NCBI GenBank assembly: GCA_002351925.1
Contig: DEHM01000025.1
Location: 31,920-36,974, forward strand
Direction: 5' to 3'
Length of the DNA: 5,055 bases
From: Bacteroidales bacterium UBA2800
Lineage (GTDB): Bacteria; Bacteroidota; Bacteroidia; Bacteroidales; Paludibacteraceae
Shown here: positions 1 through 4,016 of the stretch, piece by piece
How the letters are laid out: every line of letters starts with the position of its first letter
Position numbering within the stretch: position 1 is the stretch's first letter
Program-made: the position numbers and the translations under genes
The notes under the pieces: model-generated
Database searches by the model: none
Told to the model about the DNA's origin: nothing
Seen by the model: only the letters and a program-made list of their open reading frames with translations

Positions 1-383
1 CCTTGCACGCCCAACAATGAGCCCGTAGCAATCACATCGAATCGTCCATCTTCTTTGAAGAACTTGAGTGAGGTGCGCGCTTCCGGACATTCTTGAATCT
101 CGTCAAAGATAAAACATGTTTTGCCCGGCTTGAACGTAACACCGGCAATCTGAGCAGAGAGGTTAAGCAAGATGTCATCCACTGCTTTGGAACCCACGAA
201 CGCAGCGATACGCTCCGGTTGCTTGATGAAATTGATATACACAACCGTCTTGTAATTCGCCTCGGCAAAGTGCTGTGCGATAAAAGTCTTACCGCATTGG
301 CGGATCCCTATAATCACCAAAGGCTTGTGATTCGGAGTATTCTTCCACTGAATCAGCGTGTCCTCAATCTTTCTTTTTAACAT
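1..383 (-). CDS. AAA_14/DUF4143-type ATP-binding protein, 5' part (C-terminus beyond left edge)
   Basis: The minus strand is open from an ATG at 383 to the window edge, giving 127 residues that begin MLKRKIEDTLIQWK. Residues 26-33 (GIRQCGKT) form a Walker A P-loop in the G-x-R-Q-x-G-K-T style of the AAA_14 family. Residues 91-97 (FIFDEIQ) form the Walker B strand, followed by ECPEA. ATGSLLGV near residue 119 matches the conserved strand after Walker B. Full family members usually have about 370-450 residues with a C-terminal DUF4143 domain, which would lie off the left edge. They are predicted cytoplasmic ATPases of poorly known function, abundant in Bacteroidales. This ATG is the first possible in-frame ATG: the codon string upstream contains TAA stops. 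A promoter lies at 472-503. No Shine-Dalgarno is seen. Family assignment is firm; the cellular role is unknown. Confidence 0.9.
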   Translation of the reverse strand, partial: MLKRKIEDTLIQWKNTPNHKPLVIIGIRQCGKTFIAQHFAEANYKTVVYINFIKQPERIAAFVGSKAVDDILLNLSAQIAGVTFKPGKTCFIFDEIQECPEARTSLKFFKEDGRFDVIATGSLLGVQ

Positions 384-482
384 TTTTTCAAACGAATAAT
401 CTATGTTTTATTGCACTTTTTTGAACGAATAAAATATGTGTTATTACACTTTCTTGAACGAAAAACAGCTGCAAAGGTACAC
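384..482 (-). repeat. 33-bp tandem units forming the ATPase leader, reaching into its start codon
   Basis: Three units of exactly 33 bases (482-450, 449-417, 416-384) precede the gene. The similarity continues across the start codon. Each unit ends TCGTT(C/T)(A/G)A(A/G)AAA followed by GTG or ATG. The two nearest upstream units start with GTG at 449 (GTG TAA) and 416 (GTG CAA TAA), in the same frame as the real ATG at 383 because 33 is a multiple of three. The outermost unit starts with GTG at 482 and contains the TACCTTTG -7 box, so it is only partly transcribed. I infer repeated copies of the translation start region, possibly acting as decoy or regulatory starts. Confidence 0.75.
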
Positions 483-503
483 TTTTTTTATGATATATGC
501 AAA
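472..503 (-). promoter_or_regulatory. Bacteroidota-type promoter of the ATPase gene
   Basis: Read on the minus strand, TTTG (503-500), 20 bases, then TACCTTTG (479-472) match the Bacteroidota -33/-7 consensus. Transcription would start around 465, giving a leader of about 80 bases that contains the 33-bp repeat units. Confidence 0.8.
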
Positions 504-548
504 CTTTTTCGGAATAAAATCCAAAAAATCTACTACTTTTTCGGAATA
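503..548. repeat. 32-bp-spaced direct repeat (ACTTTTTCGGAATA) upstream of the ATPase promoter
   Basis: ACTTTTTCGGAATA occurs at 503-516 and 535-548, spaced 32 bases. The words resemble the leader units (CTTTTTTGAACGAATA), so they may be diverged members of the same repeat series. The first copy overlaps the -33 region of the ATPase promoter. Confidence 0.65.
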
Positions 549-565
549 TAATCGAAATTCTTGCT

Positions 566-645
566 CTAAACTGTCTTATTTTGCAAGTTTCTCAATTTCT
601 AAACTGCACAAAATCGGAATCGCTCAATTCCTAAACTGCACAAAA
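566..645. repeat. 32-33-bp-spaced direct repeats (CTAAACTGCACAAAA)
   Basis: Two 23-base copies, CTCAATT(T/C)CTAAACTGCACAAAA, lie at 591-613 and 623-645, differing at one base and spaced 32 bases. A shorter copy, CTAAACTG, sits at 566-573, 33 bases before the matching word. The spacing is close to three DNA helical turns, so proteins bound to the copies would face the same side of the helix. No binding protein is identified. Confidence 0.7.
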
Positions 646-836
646 CCTCACCGTACAATAAACCTTGCACACAAGAGACCACACAAGGGAGATAAATTTG
701 GCAATTGTCAAAAATAACAAATTCAGGATAAAAATATGATTTTTCACACAAAAAACTTGCATAATTCAAAAATTTGTAGTAAATTCGACCAACTACCCTT
801 GTATTATATTAAGATATATTAAGAGAAACTATCCTA
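646..836. other. AT-rich stretch without a convincing gene
   Basis: No plausible coding frame is seen. The stretch contains a promoter-like copy at 737-787, an 8-base word CACACAAG repeated at 668-675 and 680-687, and ATATTAAGA repeated at 806-814 and 816-824. Nothing else is recognised. Confidence 0.6.
737..787 (+). promoter_or_regulatory. Decayed copy of the rhuM-like gene's promoter region
   Basis: CTTG (756-759), 20 bases and TAAATTCG (780-787) keep the promoter geometry but with a damaged -7 box. The 51 bases from TGATTTTT at 737 align without gaps to 1241-1291, with 39 of 51 positions identical by my count. Weak or no activity is expected. It points away from the ATPase gene towards the hairpin element. 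Confidence 0.5.
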
Positions 837-886
837 GGCGGAGCGGTCACGGACTTCCTTCCATTCCGTTGGAAGGATGCTCCGCC
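837..886 (-). ncRNA. GC-rich nested hairpin behind a minus-strand promoter; possible small RNA or terminator
   Basis: GGCGGAGC (837-844) pairs perfectly with GCTCCGCC (879-886). Inside, TCCTTCCA (856-863) pairs with TGGAAGGA (870-877) around a six-base loop. In an otherwise AT-rich region this is a strong structure. A minus-strand promoter (914-945) lies about 30 bases upstream, so a short structured transcript is possible. The bases after the hairpin on the minus strand (CTAGGATAG) are not U-rich, so it is a poor intrinsic terminator. The only reading frame behind the promoter is ATG CGA CTA TAA from 905. The RNA call is inference. Confidence 0.35.
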
Positions 887-911
887 CTCGAAGTTATAGT
901 CGCATTCTCGG
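856..911. repeat. Dispersed repeat, copy 1
   Basis: Bases 856-893 are identical to 4962-4999 (38 bases). The next 18 bases match 5000-5017 with four differences. Both copies have the same orientation. The copy includes the 8-bp-stem hairpin TCCTTCCA/TGGAAGGA and the word GCTCCGCCCTCGAAG. The outer hairpin arm at 837-844 is not part of the shared sequence. See copy 2, which interrupts a reductase gene. Confidence 0.85.
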
Positions 912-913
912 CG

Positions 914-945
914 CAAAGGTACGAAAAATAATTGACGCGTGCAAG
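914..945 (-). promoter_or_regulatory. Bacteroidota-type promoter reading into the hairpin repeat
   Basis: On the minus strand, CTTG (945-942), 20 bases and TACCTTTG (921-914) give a perfect -7 box. No gene follows it in the window; the first structure downstream is the nested hairpin at 837-886. The dispersed repeat stops just before this promoter, and copy 2 near the right edge has no such promoter beside it. Confidence 0.65.
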
Positions 946-989
946 AGATTGGGGCAAAAAAAAATACAAGCTGGGTTGTTTTGTAAGAA

Positions 990-1029
990 AAAAAAATACA
1001 AGCACAAGAAGGATGGCTTGTATTTATTT
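990..1029. repeat. Inverted repeat AAATACAAGC/GCTTGTATTT in tandem copy 1
   Basis: AAATACAAGC (994-1003) pairs with GCTTGTATTT (1016-1025) around a 12-base loop. After one A-A mismatch (993/1026), three more A-T pairs are possible. The A-rich left flank and T-rich right flank resemble a bidirectional terminator, but the stem is AT-rich. Confidence 0.6.
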
Positions 1030-1086
1030 GGGGGATGAGTGGATGGGTAGTATAAAAAAGATACAAGCTTGGTTGTTTTGTAAGAA

Positions 1087-1126
1087 AAATAAATACAAGC
1101 ACAAGAAGGATGGCTTGTATTTATTT
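1087..1126. repeat. Inverted repeat, 14-bp perfect stem, in tandem copy 2
   Basis: AAATAAATACAAGC (1087-1100) pairs perfectly with GCTTGTATTTATTT (1113-1126) around the same 12-base loop as copy 1. Compared with copy 1, a base change repairs the single mismatch and lengthens the stem. The core word TACAAGC/GCTTGTA occurs seven times in the tandem block. It may be a terminator or a protein site; the sequence does not decide. Confidence 0.6.
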
Positions 1127-1259
1127 GGGGGATGAGTGGAGGGGTTGTATAAAAAAAGATACAAGCTACAATCCGTACTGGTGTAAAAAGAGAGTTTTGT
1201 GTCAACAACAATGATTTTCCATTAAAAATCTAAATACATTTGATTTTTACCGCCAAATC

Positions 1260-1291
1260 CTTGTATATTCCAAATATTTGTAGTAACTTTG
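1260..1291 (+). promoter_or_regulatory. Bacteroidota-type promoter of the rhuM-like gene
   Basis: CTTG (1260-1263), 20 bases and TAACTTTG (1284-1291) match the consensus. A perfect palindrome CAAATATTTG (1271-1280) lies in the spacer. Transcription would start near 1298, leaving a leader of about 105 bases. Confidence 0.8.
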
Positions 1292-1295
1292 TGCC

Positions 1296-1377
1296 CGATT
1301 TTAATCGAGTGTATACATACACGAGAAAAATCGCACCTTTAGCGATTTTGTGTATCACATGTGCAAATTTTGCACAT
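1296..1377 (+). promoter_or_regulatory. Leader of the rhuM-like gene with four inverted repeats
   Basis: Four short inverted repeats follow one another: CGATT/AATCG (1296-1307), GTGTAT/ATACAC (1309-1322), AAAATCGC/GCGATTTT (1327-1349) and ATGTGCAA/TTGCACAT (1359-1377). The third has an 8-bp stem and ends in four Ts, so it could act as a weak attenuator. The fourth is nearly repeated inside the gene at 1586-1602. Such a dense series suggests post-transcriptional control or an operator, but no known riboswitch is recognised. Confidence 0.5.
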
Positions 1378-1402
1378 AACAAGAATTATACCCTACAAAA
1401 TA

Positions 1403-2263
1403 ATGAAAGACGAGATAGTTTTGTACCAGCCAAATGAGCAATTCCAGTTGGAAGTGCAGTTGAAAGACGAGACTGTCTGGCTCACACAAGACCAGATGGC
1501 GCAATTGTTTGATCGCGACAGAACGGTTATTGGACGCCATATTCGAAATATTTTCTCCGAAGGAGAATTGGACGAATCCTTGGTATGTGCAAAATTTGCA
1601 CTACCCAAGAAATATGGTCGTCGTGGTGGCCATACTCAAGAAGTAGAAGCCACCATCTATAACCTTGATGTTATTATTTCGGTAGGTTATCGCGTAAAGT
1701 CTCAACGTGGCACGCAATTCCGTCAATGGGCTACGAAAATACTGAAGGATTATATGTTGCGCGGTTATGCCATAAACCAACGATTGCTGAATATTGAAAA
1801 CCAGTTGGTATCGCAGCAGAAACAATTGGCACAGCATCAAGAGCAGATCGATTTCTTTGTACGCACGTCTTTGCCTCCCGTTGAAGGCATCTTCTACGAT
1901 GGTCAAATCTTCGATGCTTACAATTTTGTAAGCGACCGTATTCGTGAAGCCAAAACACGCATTGTTCTCATAGACAATTATGTGGATGATAGTGTGCTGA
2001 AAATGTTAGACAAGCGTGCTAAAGGCGTGTCGGCTAAGGTTTACACCAAGAATTTTACTCCGCAGTTATCATTGGATCTTAACAAGCACAACGCACAATA
2101 CGCACCAATCGAAATAGAGCAATTCGACCGTGCACACGACCGCTTCCTTTGCATCGATGATACCGTATACCATATAGGCGCGTCTCTCAAAGACCTCGGC
2201 AAGAAATGGTTTGCGTTTAGTAGAATGGAGCAGACGACAACTGAATTATTGACGAAAATGTAA
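1403..2263 (+). CDS. RhuM family protein with C-terminal phospholipase-D-like region
   Basis: The 286-residue product begins MKDEIVLYQPNEQFQLEVQL. Residues 25-56 (VWLTQDQMAQLF, then RTVIGRHIRNIFSEGEL) form the helix-turn-helix-like RhuM core, and 86-125 (YNLDVIISVGYRVKS, then QFRQWATKIL) its conserved second half. A Gln-rich likely coiled coil spans about 127-150. Residues 160-286 form a C-terminal domain with HDRFLCIDD (H245, R247, D252), an H-x-R-x4-D variant of the phospholipase-D HxKx4D motif, then HIGASLKDLGKKWFAF. RhuM proteins are probable DNA-interacting proteins found in mobile and pathogenicity islands; the first was named in a Salmonella island, but biochemical function is unproven. 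I chose ATG 1403 over the in-frame GTG at 1361 because homologues start with this motif and the GTG lies inside a leader palindrome. Promoter at 1260-1291. Three bases separate its stop from the next ORF. Confidence 0.9.
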   Translation: MKDEIVLYQPNEQFQLEVQLKDETVWLTQDQMAQLFDRDRTVIGRHIRNIFSEGELDESLVCAKFALPKKYGRRGGHTQEVEATIYNLDVIISVGYRVKSQRGTQFRQWATKILKDYMLRGYAINQRLLNIENQLVSQQKQLAQHQEQIDFFVRTSLPPVEGIFYDGQIFDAYNFVSDRIREAKTRIVLIDNYVDDSVLKMLDKRAKGVSAKVYTKNFTPQLSLDLNKHNAQYAPIEIEQFDRAHDRFLCIDDTVYHIGASLKDLGKKWFAFSRMEQTTTELLTKM

Positions 2264-2266
2264 CCC

Positions 2267-2380
2267 ATGCATATCTACGTCGCGTCCTCTTGGCGTAATA
2301 CATATTATCCCGATGTCTTTAATAATTCATCTACCGTAAAATTACCAGAAATCATAGTAAAACCATCTAAAGAAGATTAA
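2267..2380 (+). pseudogene. Chimeric ORF: N-terminus of a deoxyribosyltransferase-like gene fused to an unrelated tail
   Basis: A 37-residue ORF starts three bases after the RhuM stop. Its first 17 residues, MHIYVASSWRNTYYPDV, match the highly conserved start of a family annotated as nucleoside 2-deoxyribosyltransferase-like or hypothetical, in which the sequence normally goes on to a hydrophobic helix and a VYDFR-type motif. Here it switches at about base 2317 to FNNSSTVKLPEIIVKPSKED and stops. The switch coincides with a visible shift to AT-rich DNA. The tail ends one base before the next ATG, so it looks like the true C-terminus of another gene once operonic with that gene. I infer a recombination joint. 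The family name is from memory of the motif. Confidence 0.6.
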
Positions 2381-2381
2381 A

Positions 2382-3062
2382 ATGAAAAATATAGGAATAT
2401 TTTTTATCATACTAGGACTCTCTATATTTGAAAGTTGCTGTAGTCAGAGAGATGTATATATAAATCATAAGGTGCTAACTACACCATTAATAGGCGGGGC
2501 TGAATCAAAGTGCATAACACTTAACAATAGTGCTATAGATTCTATAGTGACGCGCAGCAGTATGGAACTGAATACAGAATCGCCATTTACATTTATATAT
2601 CTGCGCTCTGGTAAATGCATAGAAAAAGTTGGAGAATGTATATATCACTCAAAACGACCAGACTCCCTATTTTGTATATTAGAACCGCCATGTTGTGCTG
2701 GAAATGTATATGTATACCATTGGTTTAAATACTATCAGCAACAAGATTCACTTGAACAAGTGTCGGAGGTTTTGGTATATACAACGACGGAAATCCATAA
2801 AAAAGATATTTTATGGCATACTTATCCAAAACAAAAGGAAATACCATACATGCACTTAAGGAGTGAACCAATAATAAATGACACAGAAGAAGATGAGGAA
2901 CTACGTCAAATAGGGAATGTTATCTATGAGCAATATTCAGAAAATGTTTTACTATATGAATTGGGTTACAATAAGAAACAACCATCATGGAGAATTTGTG
3001 CAATAAAAAATAGAGATAATAACTACTATACAATAGGTTGGCATAATACTCGCCGAAAATAA
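2382..3062 (+). CDS. Putative exported Cys-rich protein, unknown; possible immunity protein
   Basis: The family is not recognised. The 226-residue product has a Lys at position 2 and a hydrophobic stretch at 4-16 followed by ESCCSQ, which could be a lipoprotein signal (Cys19 or Cys20), though the lipobox is imperfect. The rest is polar with nine cysteines (19, 20, 44, 79, 86, 98, 104, 105, 206), including PPCC before an aromatic VYVYHWFKYY segment, an acidic run at 168-173 and a C-terminal SWRICAIKN then YYTIGWH. Ile codons are almost all ATA, unlike the Fic gene, suggesting foreign origin. The start follows one base after the preceding stop, so it is probably translationally coupled and driven by the RhuM promoter. 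Between a protein tail and an Rhs fragment, an immunity role is plausible but unproven. Confidence 0.6.
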   Translation: MKNIGIFFIILGLSIFESCCSQRDVYINHKVLTTPLIGGAESKCITLNNSAIDSIVTRSSMELNTESPFTFIYLRSGKCIEKVGECIYHSKRPDSLFCILEPPCCAGNVYVYHWFKYYQQQDSLEQVSEVLVYTTTEIHKKDILWHTYPKQKEIPYMHLRSEPIINDTEEDEELRQIGNVIYEQYSENVLLYELGYNKKQPSWRICAIKNRDNNYYTIGWHNTRRK

Positions 3063-3126
3063 ATACAATTTTTAATAGTTGTTACAATATTAGAGATAAT
3101 ATGCATACTATAAACATGACATTGAA

Positions 3127-3324
3127 ATGGACAACAAACAGGATATTCTCTGGCCGGTAATGCACGACTTTTGCAATGCAGGTAATATAGAAAAGGATAT
3201 CTTCTACCGGCATTCTGACCATTTAAGTTCAGCGAACTGGATAACGGATTTAAATAATAAAAATAACAAACAATCTTGCAAATTTGAAAAATTTGTAGTA
3301 CCTTTGCAGCGTGAAATAATATGA
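3127..3324 (+). pseudogene. Rhs core-domain fragment
   Basis: A 65-codon frame contains DIFYRHSDHLSSANWITD at residues 24-41. This matches the signature near the end of the Rhs repeat-associated core (typically YYYHSDHLGSxSYITD). In a complete Rhs protein the sequence would go on to a QHLxYxPFGE-like stretch; here it turns into NNKNNKQ at about 3255 and then runs through the next gene's promoter, so residues after about 43 are probably not genuine. An in-frame stop at 3097-3099 prevents extension upstream. Rhs proteins are large secreted polymorphic-toxin carriers; short displaced fragments of them are typical of their loci. Recognition of the motif is good; expression is doubtful. Confidence 0.7.
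3275..3306 (+). promoter_or_regulatory. Bacteroidota-type promoter of the lipocalin-like lipoprotein gene
   Basis: CTTG (3275-3278), 20 bases and a perfect TACCTTTG (3299-3306). The spacer ends AAAAATTTGTAG, as in the copies at 756-787 and 1260-1291. The expected leader is about 37 bases. Confidence 0.85.
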
Positions 3325-3349
3325 ATCAATTCTAAATATTGACACAATT

Positions 3350-3766
3350 ATGAAACATCTTATCAACCGAGCCTACTTTCTCGTAGTACTGGCTGTCCTC
3401 TTTGTAGCATGTGGCTCGAATGCTAATGACCCTGATGCGCCACAGCAACTTATTGGTACTTGGTCGGAAGCCTATCACGTAAATACCCATGTCAGTGTTC
3501 TCACTTTCCAAAAGGATGGAGTGCTTCGATATAGCCAACAACCGGATACTACCTGGCCTGTCGTACCCACTGGTGGTTTTAGCATGACATTGCACTATTC
3601 TGCGGACAAAAAGAACCAATTGCTCGTAACCTATTCACCGGATACGGCTACCGCATTCGAATATCTATCTGGATATTCTATTCATAGCAATACGCTTACG
3701 ATCGACTCTTTCTCCTACGATGGTGTGAATTTTTACAAGCCATTAATCTTACAGAAAACAGAGTAA
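3350..3766 (+). CDS. Small lipoprotein with lipocalin-like domain
   Basis: The 138-residue product has a clear lipoprotein signal: MKHLINR, a hydrophobic run at 10-20 and LFVAC with the acylated Cys at 21, followed by GSNANDPDAP as a flexible, acidic-containing linker of the kind seen in Bacteroidota surface lipoproteins. LIGTW at 34-38 and the alternating strands after it (SVLTFQKDGVLRYS at 49-62, LLVTYS at 91-96, TLTIDSFSY at 115-123) match the small lipocalin-like beta-barrel domains common in Bacteroidales. It probably sits on the outer membrane; the ligand is unknown. The ATG gives a full signal peptide. It is alone on its promoter (3275-3306), with a terminator at 3897-3926. Its base composition is more balanced than that of the AT-rich block upstream. 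Confidence 0.75.
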   Translation: MKHLINRAYFLVVLAVLFVACGSNANDPDAPQQLIGTWSEAYHVNTHVSVLTFQKDGVLRYSQQPDTTWPVVPTGGFSMTLHYSADKKNQLLVTYSPDTATAFEYLSGYSIHSNTLTIDSFSYDGVNFYKPLILQKTE

Positions 3767-3896
3767 CACTAAAAATATGTAAAAATGTTCTGATATTACT
3801 TCTCTGCCTGCAACTAATTTGTAATATGTTTATTTTGGCACAGAAATAAAATAACAGATTTATTTGCATATATCAAAAAAATGTAAATTATTCGCA

Positions 3897-3926
3897 TTTT
3901 CCCTGACGGGAAAACGTCTTTTTTTT
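3897..3926 (+). terminator. Intrinsic terminator downstream of the lipoprotein gene
   Basis: TTTTCCC (3897-3903) and GGGAAAA (3908-3914) form a 7-bp stem with the loop TGAC, followed by CGTC and eight Ts (3919-3926). It is 130 bases after the lipoprotein stop and before the Fic promoter, so it separates the two units. Confidence 0.75.
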
Positions 3927-3953
3927 GCAAAAAACGATTTTTTTCTTCAAAAA

Positions 3954-3985
3954 CTTGCCGGTATCGGAAAAAATGATTAACTTTG
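3954..3985 (+). promoter_or_regulatory. Bacteroidota-type promoter of the Fic gene
   Basis: CTTG (3954-3957), 20 bases and TAACTTTG (3978-3985). Transcription would start near 3992, giving a leader of about 25 bases before ATG 4017. Confidence 0.85.
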
Positions 3986-4016
3986 CAGCGATTTTTAGTA
4001 AATAGTTTGCCGATAT

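Larger units (their letters stand above)
957..1167. repeat. 97-98-bp tandem repeat, about 2.2 copies
   Basis: Copy 1 starts near 957, copy 2 near 1054 and a partial copy 3 near 1151. The landmark ATACAAGCT is at 964, 1061 and 1159, so the period is 97 then 98. Copies 1 and 2 are nearly identical; differences are mainly A-run length and a few bases such as GATGGGTAG against GAGGGGTTG. As the period is not a multiple of three and changes by one, the frames shift between copies, which argues against coding. The repeat sits between the hairpin element and the rhuM-like promoter. Confidence 0.85.

Noticed and set aside
93..380. 95-residue plus-strand frame
   Set aside because: It is antisense to the ATPase gene, whose Walker A and B motifs are unmistakable; its own product has no recognisable motif.
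436..717. 93-residue plus-strand frame
   Set aside because: It runs through the ATPase promoter and three sets of 32-33-base repeats, with low-complexity composition and no promoter of its own.
957..1167. Possible CRISPR array
   Set aside because: Only about two copies, with a near-identical 97-98-base unit and no short repeat/unique spacer pattern, and no cas gene nearby.
809..1211. Overlapping frames on both strands with repeated peptides such as SYKTT and CKKNKYKHKKDG
   Set aside because: The peptides come from the tandem repeat. Its period of 97 then 98 bases shifts the frame between copies, so coding is unlikely.
1327..1349. Intrinsic terminator in the rhuM-like leader
   Set aside because: The 8-bp stem AAAATCGC/GCGATTTT is AT-rich and followed by only four Ts overlapping the stem; it is kept only as a possible attenuator.
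1361..1402. GTG start adding 14 residues to the RhuM protein
   Set aside because: The GTG lies within a leader palindrome and the added residues do not resemble the family start; MKDEIVLY at 1403 does.
1240..1437. 65-residue frame covering the rhuM-like promoter and leader
   Set aside because: It contains the promoter and four inverted repeats and overlaps the true start of the RhuM gene in another frame.
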